64,000 nucleotides of DNA from Microglena sp. YARC (Eukaryota > Chlorophyta > Chlorophyceae > Chlamydomonadales > Chlamydomonadaceae). A program made the translations under genes and the position numbers. The stretch covers positions 52,112,277 through 52,176,276 of the forward strand of contig CM039463.1 in the NCBI GenBank assembly GCA_022414725.1. The letters are read 5' to 3'. Positions 32,215-43,689 of the stretch are shown here, piece by piece (positions within the stretch are counted from its first letter, which is position 1; each line of letters begins with the position of its first letter). The notes under the pieces were generated by a model. It ran no database searches. It was not told the origin of the DNA and saw only the letters and a program-made list of their open reading frames with translations.

Positions 32215-33795
32215 TACATATTGTCTGCCACACCTGCAATCTAAACACAACACTTCAACTCTGCAGATCACCAGACTAGGCAGATGCCTGAATATGAGCC
32301 AGTGACTAGTAGTTCAGCTGGTCGTCTACAGTACATATAGCAGGCCAATGGACTAGCAGCTGCCTAGCAGCTGTACATATAATATAAAAAAGGTTGGTGC
32401 CTGCGATGGACAGACCATACGAGCTGGAGCTGCTCTACATATTGTTTGCAACGCCTGCAATCTAAACACAACACTTCAACTCTGCAGATCACCAGACTAG
32501 GCAGATGCCTGCAATATGAGCCAGTGACTAGTTCAGCTGGTCGTCTACTGTACATGTAGCAGGCCACTGGACTAGCAGCTGCCTAGCAGCTGTACATATA
32601 ATATAAAAAGGTTGGCCCCTGCAATGGACAGACCATACGAGCTGGAGCTGCTCTACGCATTGTCTGCCACACCTGCAATCTAAACACAACACTTCAACTC
32701 TGCAGATCACCAGACTAGGCAGATGCCTGCAATATGAGCACATGACTAGTTCAGCTGGTAATCTGCTGTACATATAGCAGGCCAATGGACTAGCAGCTGC
32801 CTAGCAGCTGTACATATAATATAAAAAGGTTGGCGCCTGCAATGGACAGACCATACAAGCTGGAGCTGCGCTTCATATTGTCTGCCACACCTGCAATCTA
32901 AACACAACACTTTAACTCTGCAGATCACCAGACTAGGCAGGTGCCTGAATATGAGCACATAACTTATTCAGCTGGTCGTCTACAGTACATATAGCAGGCC
33001 ACTGGACTAGCAGCTGCCTAGCAGCTGTACATATAATATAAAAAGGTTGGCGCCTGCAATGGACAGACCATACGAGCTGGAGCTGCTCTACATATTGTCT
33101 GCCACGCCCGCAATTTCAACACAACACTTCAACTCTGCAGATCACCAGACTAGGCAGATGCCTGCAATATGAGCACATGACTCATTCAGCTGGTCGTCTA
33201 CTGTACATATAACAGGCCACTGGACTAGCAGCTGCACATATCATATAAAAAGGTTGGCGCCTGCAATGGACAGACCATACAAGCTGGAGCTGCTGTACAT
33301 ATTGTCTGCCACGCCTTCAATCTAAACACAGCACTTCAACTCTGCAGATTGCCAGTCTTAGCAGATGCCTGCCACATGAACACACAACTAATTCAGCTAG
33401 AATGCTGTACGTATTGTACATTTCTAGATTAGCAGCTGTACATATAATATAAAAAGGTTGGCGCCCGCAATGGACAGACCATACGAGCTGGAGCTGCTCT
33501 ACATATTGTCTGCCATGCCTGCAATCTAAACATATCACTAAACTTTGTAGATCGCCAGACTAGACAGCAACCTGCAACATAAGCACACAACTAATTCAGC
33601 TAGAATCTTGTATGTATCACAGATCACTAGATTGGCTGCTGCACATATAATATACAAAGGTTGGTGCCTGCAATTGACAGACAAGAAGAGCTGGAGCTGC
33701 TCTTCATATCGAATGCCACACCTGCAATATTTACACAGCACTTCAACTCTGCAGATTGCCAGACTAGGCATTTGCCTGCAGCATGAACACATAAC
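32215..33795. repeat. ~202-221-bp satellite array, about 7.5 copies
   Basis: CACCTGCAATCTAAACACAA or a variant starts at 32231, 32452, 32670, 32888, 33105, 33312, 33516 and 33718. Unit length falls steadily from 221 to 202 bp along the array. Each unit includes the imperfect palindrome AGCAGCTGCCTAGCAGCTG (lost in the later, shorter units), AATATAAAAAGGTTGG and GCTGGAGCTGCT. Minus-strand Cys-rich frames (HLPSLVICRVEVLCLDCRC) repeat with the unit and are probably incidental. Confidence 0.9.
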
Positions 33796-33916
33796 TGGGT
33801 TTCAGGTTGGAGTTGGGGGGGGGGGGGGGGGGGTCACAGAGTATTTGCGTGTGCGTTTGTGTTCGGTGGTAGGTTGGTGCGTAGGGTGGTGTCTGCATCT
33901 GGTGGTGGTGGTGGTG

Positions 33917-33979
<63 letters not shown>

Positions 33980-34130
33980 GGGGATGAATGTTATTGTGGG
34001 TCACACAGTATTTGCGTGTGTTTATGCATGGTGGTGATCTTTGGGTGTGTGTGGGGTTGGGCGAGAGGGACAGACGAGGGTGGATGTGATAGGAGAAGGG
34101 TGGGTCTCAAAAAAAAAAAAGATAACGCCT
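33796..34130. other. G-runs and (GT)n microsatellite; no gene
   Basis: Poly-G runs lie at 33817-33832 and 33949-33979, with a (GT)n tract at 33920-33948 and a poly-A run at 34109-34120. The region forms the 3' flank of the large LINE. Confidence 0.7.
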
Positions 34131-34144
34131 GGAGGGGCGTGGTG

Positions 34145-34830
34145 TTAAGGGGACCCTCCCGTACGCCGCAGCTGGGGAAAGTCACCATGGCAGACATAGT
34201 AAGTGTCACCCTCCAGGCGGGGAGGGACTCCTTCATGCGACGTGTGGCAAGAATGCTGGTACAGGAGGCGATAGATTCTCTGTGCAGCTTTAGAGATGAG
34301 TTTGTCTACGTGTTCGCGACTGATCCTAAGGTGGAGGAGATTGGTAAGAGTTGTGATTCGTATGGTACCAGTGGTACCTATTGTGAAGACTAGGTAGTGG
34401 ACAAGGAATCCTTGTTGTTGAAGGATACGTTGGAGCTCCTTATGCTGAACGCTCTTTTCCTGGAATTTGATGTGGTGGTTAGTGTCTGAGCAGTAGCCCA
34501 GTTCAACTAGGTAGGCTTTTCTTGGTTTGGATTCGTCGTCAATGAGGAGGAGATCAGGCCTGTATTTATCCCATGTGGCTTGGGGAAGATCAGGGGTTTG
34601 AGAGTGGTTGGGGGTCTCGTGGGAATGTCGGATTGTCGCTTCACAAGTGCCTGCATCCATGTACATGGGGAGACCCCCAGAGCTCCTTTGGCTACTGCCT
34701 TTTGGATGAGTTGGACCGCCTTATTATGTCTGTTGAATACATTCCTTTGAAGACAGGGTGGCTGCACCCAGCAAGAATATGGTCAGCTCCGTCCTGTGCT
34801 TTGCGACAAAGAGGGCAGTTATCATCAGAG
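34145..34830 (-). CDS. LINE CCHC knuckle and restriction-like endonuclease
   Basis: Minus strand: CPLCRKAQDGADHILAGC near 34773-34826 gives C-x2-C-x8-H-x4-C. Next comes NRHNKAVQLIQKAVAKGALG near 34685-34745. The endonuclease follows: YRPDLLLIDD (PD at residues 37-38 of the last frame), then YLVELGY with the acidic residue 17 positions on, then a Lys-containing helix (KFQEKSVQHKELQRIL). In R2-type retrotransposons this domain nicks the target to prime reverse transcription. Two frame changes occur near 34670 and 34770. Confidence 0.75.
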
Positions 34831-35189
34831 GGGGGCTAGTGCTGGTACCATAGGGGCGTTTGTATCTGTATGCCAGTTTCCTAGTCCATAAGCGTCCCCA
34901 CCTAGCCTTGTGGATTTGTATTTTTTGCCCACCATTTGATGTCAGTGGATTGCCAGAAACGATTACTAGCCTGGGGAGGAGGAAGGGGTTGGCTTGCTCC
35001 CACATGGAGGAGTATATGCCCGTGGTGTTGGCATGCCCGGTGTGCAGGGGGTGGGGAGGTTAGCCTTGATACCCTTGGTGAGATTGTTGGCCGGACGCCG
35101 GGGGGCTGGTCCCCATTAATAGATTTGGGGGCTGGACAGACGGCCAATGCATGTTGAGGTGCGCATGTTCCCCTGTTTTAACTGGCCCA

Positions 35190-35640
35190 ATTACATTGTA
35201 TCCTGTCGTCGCTTCTTTTCGCGAGCGTGTTGCCTCGTCATTCCTACGATTCCTGAGTGAGATCGAACTTAAGCAGGCGTGTGGTAGCAGCAGCGTTGTG
35301 TCTGTTGATAATGTGGATGCGATGTCTTGCAGGAGGTCGCGGTGTTTGTTTTCCCGGGTCCTGCTGGGGAGGTAAATGTGCAGGGGGAGTTAATGAGCTG
35401 CAAGGAGCATAAGCTGTCGGAGTAGATGGGAGTTCTTCATCTATTTCGGAGTGTATGAGTGCTTGTTGTTGCCACGAGTTCCGCGCGATTGATGTCGGCA
35501 GTGATGCCCTGTCCGCCAGGGTCTCATCGGAAGGTAACGGTGCAGCGGCCCTGGGGGAGTATACGCTGCCCCTAGGCAGGACGCCTTCTTTGTCTATGAT
35601 GGCACTTCCATCTGTGTATAGAGCGAGGCCTGGTGCTTGT
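35190..35640 (-). CDS. LINE RNase H domain
   Basis: Minus strand: LALYTDGSAI near 35603-35630 supplies the first catalytic Asp. NRAELVATT near 35468-35495 gives the catalytic Glu. IYSDSLCSLQLI near 35391-35427 gives the second Asp. RSHSGIVG plus NDEA after a one-base shift, near 35225-35260, fits the final His/Asp region. All four signature motifs are present in the usual order. The frame changes between motifs 1 and 2 and again later. The domain would degrade template RNA during retrotransposition. Confidence 0.75.
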
Positions 35641-35649
35641 AGGATAGCA

Positions 35650-37490
35650 TGTGTGCACGGTTGAGGCGGGGGGTGTTATGGGTGTGGGTCTATCTGCATG
35701 GGGGTGGGTTGTTGTGCCCAGGTCTTTAAGGAGGGAGCTAAGTGCCTTGGTAGGTGAGGTGGTAGGGGGAGGCCCAGTTTGGGAGGGGGGGGACCTGGTC
35801 GTGGGGATGGAAGTGGGCCCCCCATGTCCCTCATGGTTTGGGCCCCATGTAGTGGGTGGCGTTGTGGAGGGGGCTACTTTGGCATGGCCAGCTGGTTTTG
35901 AGATGGCAATGAGTTTGTAGGTTTCCCTCTGTGTCTCTTGGCAGGGGTGTGAGTTTGCCCCCCGTCAGATTAGGGAGGGGTGTGATGGGGTTTGGCCTTG
36001 GGAGGCAGAGTTGGCTAGTTTTCCATAGCCCATGGGTGATTTAGAGGGCGTTATGGGCATATGTGGGTTTGTGTGGGACCAAGAGGGCGATGGTGCACGC
36101 GGGAATATCTAGGGTGTGAGCAATGTATGGCACTGCCTAGTGCCCATCGAACAGCCTTGTGGGCCTCTTCAGGGTTCTGGCTGGGTGAGATGTGTGTTTC
36201 CCCGTACCAAGGTTGGGAGTAAGCAGTGGGTCCTAAGCCAAACAGTTGGCCAATGGGGGTGGGGGTGTTTGCCCATGGGAGGTGGGGGGACTCATTAGGA
36301 GGGGTGATGTGTCCAAGGTCCGTTGTCATCCCCAGGGTGGACATAGCTTTTGTGTATGGCAGGGGAGACATTTGGGGAGATGGTAGTGTCTTTGTGCTGT
36401 GATAGGAGGGTGGCTATGTCTCCAGCGAAGGTTCCTGTGCTGTGGAGGGTCCAGAGGTGGGGAGAGTGTGCTTGGTGGTATGGTTTCTGTGGTGGAGGAG
36501 GTGGAGTTGGGAGAGGGGTATATGACCGACACATTGGCCTGTTGGTGAGTAGACGTAGGTGGTGTCCTCCGTTGTTGAAGTTGGGGGGAGGTGGTCGGTA
36601 CCTGTCATTCAGTGTACCAGCCTGTATGTGGTATTTTGCCGGGGGTGGATATCCCAGTCTGGGTGGTGGTCTGACGTGCTAATGATGAGGTTTTGCCTGA
36701 GTTCGCTGTACGCATTTGGCATCAAACTCTCTCTCCTCCGCCCACTGTCCTTGTTGTTGGAGGATAGTGAGGTGGAGGTCTTGTCTGGGTGGAATGGAGG
36801 GGGTGGCGGCCTTGGGGTAGATTCAGTGTTGTAGCATGGAGGAGTTCCTGGAATCTGGTGGGACCAACCAGCAGGGTGATTGTTCCTCTGTGAGATGGAC
36901 GGGGGACCAAGTGACCACCAATGGAGGTGGCAGAGGAGTAGGTGTGGGAATGCACGGGGAGCCAGCAGACATGTAACAAGGGAGATGGTGGCTTAGAGAA
37001 TGGTTACATGGGGCTTTCTGGACCCTCCAATATCTGTGATGGGGGGTTTCTCGGGGTTCGTTAGCCTTCCTCTTTTGGGCTCTGAAGCTCCCAGGAGGTG
37101 GGTCAGGCTGTGTTGGTTTGCCATATAGGAGGTGGAGGAGCTTGGCTGGGGTTGGGGGAGCAAGAAGGTCTGGGGTAGAGACAGCAAATGCACAGGTCGT
37201 CGGGGGGCTGTGTCTTACGGATGGTGTGGTGTTTGTAGTAGGAGGCGTCAGTACATTTGTGGTGTCATTTCTGATGAATTGCATTCAGGCAGTCCAAGCA
37301 ATCTTGGGGTCAGTGCTCCAGGCTTGAGCATACTTGGTGGGGTGAAGATAGGACTCTCTGGCCCACCACATGTGTGCATTGGGAGGCAGGGATCTCCTCG
37401 ATATTATGCGTGGGGGCTGTGTTTGTGGTTGGGGTACGGATGCCGGCATTGGGGTCAAGGGTCGGGGTGGTACGGGCGGCGGTGTCCTAG
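35650..37490 (-). CDS. LINE coding linker between RT and RNase H, badly broken
   Basis: Minus-strand frames remain open in pieces of 60-150 codons throughout, rich in Pro, Thr, Ser and His, with LLHLLYGKPTQPDPPPGSF and HHRYWRVQKA as the least repetitive parts. I recognise no domain. The length (~1.8 kb) is large for this position and may include an extra low-complexity expansion. Confidence 0.4.
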
Positions 37491-39345
37491 TTGTTAAGGT
37501 GGTGGCTGATAGTATATGTGGAGAACTGGGTAATGTTGCCGTTGGGGGATGCGTAGGTGGATGGGGAGGTTCCTCGATGCCAAGGGCAGGGGGCTGTGGC
37601 AGGAGTAGGGTTGAGGTGGGCTTCCAGGTGGGGTGGAGAGCAACAGGTGTAGGCTGAGTCTGTTGAGGCAAACTTTATGCCTAGTGGAGACTCTTGTGCC
37701 GTAGGTGTGTGGGAGGTATTGGATGGGATGATTGTGGTCGCCATCAGGGCTCACAATGTCAGCTAGGGAAGTAATGCCCAAGGGGCTGAGGGTTTTGAGA
37801 AGATTGGGGGGAATGGTGGTGTTCGGGTATGTCCGGGAGGGAGTCTTGAAGGGGTTTGAGTAGGGTTTCGTCCTCCATATGGATTTGGATGGAGGCTCTT
37901 TTGAGGATGTGCATTTGCTTGGCCAGGGTAAAGTATTGAAGTGTGTAGCTGGGCAAGGTAAGGGAGGATCCATACCTGGAGCGTAGCAGCTTCTTTGTGG
38001 AGGAGGGCTTTAGTTAGCCTACCTAGTTTCCCGGCCGTGTCCGTTTGAGGGAGTGGTTGAGGGACCTAGTGAGGTGGGCTGCTGTAATTTTGAGCATAGT
38101 CCACCATTAGGGAGGGGATGCCCAATCCTGCCTGTCCCAAGGGGAGAGGCAGACACTAGCAAGTTGGGAATGAGGGGTGTGTAGGTCACAGCATTTTTTA
38201 GCCAGGGTCCATATGGGCCTTGTCTTAAGATGCAGTTTTCTATATCTGAATAGCTGTAGGGTGCTACAGTCATAGGGTAGGTGATGGCAGGTTTAATACA
38301 CGTGGTGATGAGTCTGAGACATTGGAGAGGGGTGGCGCCTTTCGGTTTAGCAGTGGTGAGGATTTGGTGTCCTTTACTATGTATGAGGATGAGGGCCAGG
38401 GCTTGTTTATATGAGGGGTCTCCAGTTAGGGTGAGGCTAACCGGCACCCCTAGATACTTTTATGGTTCATTGGGGGAAGGTATGTAGCCCATGTGTCGTT
38501 AATGAGGATGGTGTTGTGGAGAAGTTTGGTTAGGGCCTTGTGGTTGGTGGATCCTTGGGTGGGGAGCCAATATGCCAGTGATCATGCATTTACCCCGCGT
38601 TAAGAGGATATCCCAGACCAAGTACTGATTGTTGCACTTTAAGGCATTGTCACCTTGAGGTCGGTCTGCTGTGTTAGTGACCACACTGGTGTGTCATCAG
38701 CATATCCTAGAACTACCTGTTTTATCTTGGTCAGTATTGGATGTTGAGGTTATGCCTTGCTTGTATCCTCTGCCCCCGGCTTGTATCCATCTGAGGAGAG
38801 AGTTTCGATGAGAGATGATCGAGGGAGTAGGGGGGAGAGGGTGTCACCTTGGATGGTGCCTCTTGTGATTTGAATGGGTTGCTTGGGTGTTGTTTGAGGT
38901 ACATGTGGGTGGTAGCCCGTTGTAAATTCCTTTCACTTGTTTCAATGACATCTACCGGATTCCAATTGTCGTACATAGTTTTGGAGCGCAGGCTTGTCAT
39001 GGGTCTCACCATATTAAAGCAGATGAGAGAAGTCAAAGTAGGAAAAGCCGCAACAGGTCTCTCTTTAGAGTGGCCGCATCCTCGATGTCATGTAGGAGGT
39101 GGGTGGAGCTGCCTACTGGGTGCTTTCTTGTCTGTATGAATCCCTCTTGGGAGTCACTGAGGACTTGGTATTGATCCAAGTATTTGGACATCACTATTGT
39201 AACCATGTTAGTCCACAATTTACCCATCGTGTTGTTGAGGCCAATAGGTCTGTAGTGGTTGGCTTGGGTGGGGTCTCCTTTCTTGTAAAGCATGATGGTG
39301 TTTGGAGGTCTTCCAGGCACATAGGGGTGTAGACGGTGATCCACA
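37490..39345 (-). CDS. LINE reverse transcriptase
   Basis: Minus strand in order: LYKKGDPTQANHYRPIGLNN near 39225-39290 (RT motif 2a/A side), KYLDQYQVLSDSQEGFIQTR (motif B side), GTIQGDTLSPLL near 38833-38868, and GYADDTPVWS near 38680-38708 (the catalytic YADD). Then come the thumb (VSLTLTGDPSYKQALALIL, LRLITTCIKPAITYPMTV) to about 38200 and a coding tail with LKTLSPLGITSLADIV near 37760. Frame breaks fall near 39036, 38730, 38500 and 37970. It is clearly a non-LTR RT, distinct from the LINE at 28.5 and 52 kb. Confidence 0.85.
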
Positions 39346-39399
39346 ATAGCCCAAACATTTTATGTATGGTGCTGTGTGCCAAACACAAGGGAGGCCAGG

Positions 39400-40440
39400 T
39401 TTAGTAGTTCATTGGGGAAATTCCGTCTGGGGCAGCCTGTTTGCTTCTTGCTACGTGTTGGATGCATGTTTGGTAAAAATTAGAGAACTCCATGAGGTAG
39501 GGTAGGATGGGGTTGGAGTGTTGGTGGGGTTTGGGCGCTTGGTTTCTAGGGAGAATGTGTCTAGCAGGGAGGCCCATGGAGGGGGGGTGGTCTGTCTGTC
39601 CTGGGGTAGGTATTTCGCCGGTGCACGTGTGGTGGAGGGGGGGCATCATGTGTCCATGTGCTCCCCCAAGATGTCTAGGAGGTCTTTTAGCGGACGTTTT
39701 GTGCTGGCCAGTGGTGGGGTCTTGGAGAGTCTGGGGGTATGTCGTCGGATTCTCCAAAGTTTTTGAAGATGTTTTCTGTGGGCTGTTTAGGTTTGTTGGA
39801 TAGCTGGGTCATGAAGGCTGCTTTGCCAGTGGGCGGTAGCTGTTTGTCTGCTGTTCGTGAGATTCTCCGGAGGGCAGGGAGGGCTCATCGAGGGATATAT
39901 TGATTGCAGCCAAAAGTGAGGCATGGTTTGAGGCAAGCTTGATATGGTGAGGGTGTTGGGATGGTTATGGCATGTTTCTAGGAGATAGTAGAATGGGCAG
40001 TGGTGATAGGTAGAATTGGGGTCGGTGGTTAGGAGTTTCTGTACGTCTTACAAGCTGTTGGATAGGGAGTTTGATTTTGGCGTGGGCTTGCTCTTCTTTC
40101 TGTCCCGAAGGAAGTGCCGGCTGGGATTTTTTTGTTTTTTTGGTAGGGCAGGTGGTCAAACATAGTGGGGTGGGAGGGCCATCCTAATAGGGTCCATAAT
40201 CTGGTTGCTGAGATGGTCGAGTGCTAATCCTTTTGCAAGGAGAGTGTGTTTGACTTGGTGGAGGTGGGATGGGAGGGAATTGCCTCCTATGAGGTTGGTG
40301 GCCTTGGTCCCACCAGTCCTGATGGTTTGGGTGTGTTCCATGAAGAAGGTAGTGTGCGTTTCTTCAATGGTCCTTCTGATGGCGTTCATGGAGCGCCTTG
40401 CTGACGGGGGTGACTAGTTGTTGGGGTCTAGGAGGGGGGG
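39400..40440 (-). CDS. LINE coding linker between endonuclease and RT
   Basis: Minus-strand frames of 64-118 codons follow each other, e.g. RRTIEETHTTFFMEHTQTIR near 40320-40385 and LIGGNSLPSHLHQVKHTLL near 40235-40300. Both resemble the helical linker between the endonuclease and RT of other LINEs. PILPYLMEFSNFYQTCIQHV near 39440-39510 leads towards the RT. Frame breaks prevent a full reading. Confidence 0.5.
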
Positions 40441-41284
40441 TGTCAGTCAAAGTCAGGGGTATGGGAAGGTAAATAGGGGGATAATTTGGTGAAGGTGCCA
40501 TGTGGTCTAGGTATGCCTCCGACCTCCCTGGTTTTTTCACTATATATGGGGTCTGGAGGGGGGTTGGGCAAAGGGGGGAGATGAGGAATGTCATCGATTC
40601 TGCTGTGGATGCTCGAGGTTGCCTTCCTGGTAGCAATGGAAGGTGGGTGCTCTAGTGAAAGGGTTGGTGGGTGGAGGTTGAGTTGGGAGCACATTGATAT
40701 GTGATGTTGGTCTGTGTGGAAGTGGCGTGGGTAGAGTCTATTCTGAGGGAAAAGAGGTTGCATTCCCAATCCCCTCCACAGAGTGTGGTGTGACTGGGCT
40801 TTTTGGTGTGAGTCCCGATGTATGTATATGCGGCTTGCGTTGCTGGGGTTGGTCATGGGGCATGTAGACCCTATGATTGTGTGTAGGAGTTGGGGTGGTT
40901 TTTGAAAAAAAAGCCGAAGTGATGTGCACCAGGCAACCAGCCAGGTCTGCATTGACTTCATGGTGGGACGGGGGGGCCTAATTGCTTGTTGGGTGAGGAT
41001 TATGACCCTCCTTTACCGTGGTTGTTGTCCGGGGTTTTGGCCACACTACTGTGGTGAAGGAGTATTGGGGGAGTTTCCTTCTTGATGAATTTGATGAAGG
41101 AGAGGCAGCAGAGAGCAGTTTGGTTTCTGTAAGAATAGCCACATCTCGTTTGTGGTCTAGGATTGATTGAGATTAGCTCCCAGGAGTCCTGCAGCCCTCT
41201 GCAGTTGAGAGTAAGAAAATGTATGTTATCCATGTAGTAGTTAGGGGTAACTGGGACATGGTGGGTGGTGTTGGGCAGGTCCAT
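40440..41284 (-). CDS. LINE AP-endonuclease domain
   Basis: Minus strand: HFLTLNCRGL near 41190-41220 (metal-binding Asn region), HKRDVAILTETKL near 41115-41155 (catalytic Glu), IIGSTCP or VYMPHDQP near 40840-40880, GGDWECNLF near 40755-40780 (the conserved GGDfN box), and SRIDDI near 40585-40605. These are the ordered motifs of the endonuclease/exonuclease/phosphatase fold used by LINEs to nick DNA. Three frames are needed to read them. Its presence together with the C-terminal restriction-like nuclease is what suggests a Dualen-type element. Confidence 0.7.
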
Positions 41285-41341
41285 TATCCTTAGGGGTTAA
41301 AAGGAATGGTTGGTTAAAGAATGGTTTTGTTGGAGGCCTTC

Positions 41342-41773
41342 TTAGTCTGTTTGGGGGGGGAGGCTCTTGGAAATGGGTGGTGGTAGAGATGGGGGGGAAA
41401 AAGTTGTGGCAATTGGTTGTTTGGTTTGAGGTTTAATGTTGGGGCCCAGTTTTGTGAGTGTTTTCAGATGCTTGTTGGGGGTGCCTGATATTTTTTGTGG
41501 GGGGGGGTGCTGCTGTGTTACACGTTTTTTTTCAGGTTGTTGACCAGTTTGGGGCGTTGCAAGTGACAGTGCGAGAGATTGGGTTTGTCGGTAGGAGGGT
41601 AGTGACCCAGGGGTGGTAGGTTGGTGGCTGCAAAGTGGGAGGGGTTTGGCTTGCTGGGGGCAGCATCTGCCTGTATCGCAGTCGCATTTGCGTGTTTCGG
41701 GGGGGGATGTGGCGATGGGCGGCGCCTGGCGTCCGTCATCAATGGTATCTCCATGTTGGGTTTGTGGAGGCAT
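41342..41773 (-). CDS. Cys/Pro/Gln-rich upstream ORF of the LINE
   Basis: A 143-codon minus-strand frame (MPPQTQHGDTIDDGRQAPP) has a Cys cluster CDCDTGRCCP and then Pro/Gln/Ser-rich sequence. Its place just 5' of the endonuclease fits an ORF1-like or N-terminal extension. It has no recognised fold. Its first part lies in the region that also resembles the downstream 5' monomers, so it may be partly untranslated. Confidence 0.35.
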   Translation of the reverse strand: MPPQTQHGDTIDDGRQAPPIATSPPETRKCDCDTGRCCPQQAKPLPLCSHQPTTPGSLPSYRQTQSLALSLATPQTGQQPEKKRVTQQHPPPQKISGTPNKHLKTLTKLGPNIKPQTKQPIATTFSPPSLPPPISKSLPPQTD

Positions 41774-41849
41774 GGGTTTTTGTAGGAGTTGGTAGTAGGG
41801 GTTTGTTGTCTACAGTATCATCGTCGCCAACGTCAAGATGGTATTGGGG

Positions 41850-43680
41850 GTCAAAAACCTCAATATCTGCGCTCTCTTTTTAAGGATGAAGATGTTCGCC
41901 ATGTAGGGCGCTGCCAGGGCTCCCGGTGTGGAGTCCAAGGGATTGGCGAGAGGTTTTCTGAGTCCTAATCCAATACAGATGTTATGGTATTTTTTTTAGA
42001 GCGCAGCTGTTTATAGGGGTATTTTGGGAGGGGGTGGTAAAGTGAGATACATTTTAACTTGTGTCCTTGCAAGTTGGAGGATTTGGGGTCTTTTGGCTAC
42101 TGCCCGGTAGGATCCAAAGTTGTAGGGGTTCATCAGGAATAAGGGTCGTGTGGTTTGGGTGTTCCGGATTATAAAATCAGGTGTACGATTCGGTGGAGGT
42201 ATTTCATGCTGGGCATTCGGTGTGCATGTAGGCTGGCATCAAGCATATTGTAAAATTCCGCCCCTGCGAGGGGATGAAGTGGCTTCGGCAACACAAGGTC
42301 ATTACGGGTTGCTTGAGTTCCGGTGATGATCTCTCCCGCAAATTTGAATATTTTTTTTCTGGTGTCGACATATGTCCGCACGCGAGATAGGCATTGATGG
42401 CGTGCGACTTGGCAGTGGCATCGAATTTGTTTCTGCAAAATGTATGGTAGGATAGCACTCGCGGCCGGGGTGGTCTAAGGCAACATCTCCCATAGGTCGC
42501 AGTCCATTATCGTGTGTTTGGGGGGGGAAGGGTTGCGTTGGGGTGAGCTGGCGTCCTCCATCATGTATATTCATGTGGTTAGTCGAGGGCAATTTTTTTT
42601 ATTGGGGTTTTCGAGGGGTTGTAAATCTTTGGTAACAGGGCCGACGGCGTTTCCAAGCTGGAATTGGGGGGTCCAAAAACTGCATGTCTGCGGCTCTTCA
42701 TGGCTTTAAGGATGAGGATTGCCCATATATGGCGCTGCCGGCGGGCCCGGTGTGGGGTCCAAGGGGATGGGCGAGAGGTTTTTCTGAGTCTATCCCAATA
42801 CAGGTGTTATGATATTGTTTTGAGGCAGCCGGCATGGTCCATATGCCGGCTGGGGAGGGGGGTGGTAAAGGTGCAAGATACATTTATTAATGTCCCTTGT
42901 AGAGCGTTTTTCGATGGATTTGTTTTTGCTGCTACCGAGTAGAATCGCAAAAGGTGTAGGATTCATGCAAGGAAAGGTTGTGGGGATTGGTGTATTCAGG
43001 GTTATAATCGGGTTTGTGCAATTGTGGAGTATTCCGCATCCTGGGGGCAATTCAGTGTGGCAGTTAGGCCTGCATTAGCATTTGAGAATTTTCCGGCTGA
43101 GGTGGAAGTGGAGCGGCCTTAAACACCCAGGTCGCTGCGCGGGTTGCTTTGAGTATTTGGTGGTGTCTCTCCCCAAATTTAAAAATTTCCCCACTGTGTT
43201 AACATTTGTGGTCCACCGAGGTAGGCATTAATGGCGTGCACTTGGCAGTGGCTTGAAGGTTTGTTTTCTTCAATGTATTGGTAGGAATAGTGCTTGGACG
43301 CGGCTTATCGAGCTTGCCTGCGGTGGATAGTTGGGTGGTTGTGTTATTTTGTGGAGGGGCCTTTGTCCTCCCCTACACGTCGAGTCCTGGAGGGGATGGG
43401 GCATAGGAATGAAGTTTCCTCTAATCGGGTGGTCTGTTTTATAAGTGGGGGTGGGAAACCGTTTTAGAGAGGCGTTTTTTGGGGGCCCCCCCCCCCCCCC
43501 CACATATGTGCGGGTTTCTGAGAGCAGAGTCCGAAGGTCGTCCCAGTTTTAGGCCATTGAAGGATGGTTCGCAAAGAAGTCTAACTATCTCACAAGTAGT
43601 GGCGATGGATTTGGGTAGTGTGTGTATGTTGTCAATTAGACTCTGCCGTAATGGGGGTAGTACCTAGTATATGTGTTGGC
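41850..43680. repeat. Tandem ~825-bp 5' monomers of the LINE
   Basis: Landmarks recur about 820-835 bp apart: GGCGCTGCC..CCCGGTGTGG (41911 and 42733), GATAGGCATTGATGGCGTGC (42384) against GTAGGCATTAATGGCGTGC (about 43220), and a G-run with CTGGCGTCC (about 41725 and 42550). Similarity is high apart from homopolymer indels. A shorter third copy seems to begin towards 43480-43560. By analogy with mouse L1 monomers these may carry the promoter; that is inference. Confidence 0.65.
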
Positions 43681-43689
43681 CGGTTATCA

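Larger units (their letters stand above)
34130..43680 (-). mobile_element. Dualen/RandI-like LINE with two endonucleases, frame-broken
   Basis: Read on the minus strand, one ~7.1-kb coding region from 41284 to 34145 contains in order an AP-endonuclease, reverse transcriptase, RNase H, a CCHC knuckle and a PD-(D/E)xK-type restriction-like endonuclease. This order is known for the Dualen (RandI) clade first described in green algae. A Cys/Pro-rich segment (41342-41773) and repeated ~825-bp monomers (41850-43680) lie upstream as the probable 5' region. Dozens of single-base indels break the frame while coding character continues. Exact ends, tail and target duplication are not resolved. Confidence 0.75.

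Noticed and set aside
35651..37660. Several Gly/Val/Trp-rich + strand frames up to 121 codons
   Set aside because: They are antisense shadows of the minus-strand LINE coding region, which carries the recognisable RT and RNase H motifs.
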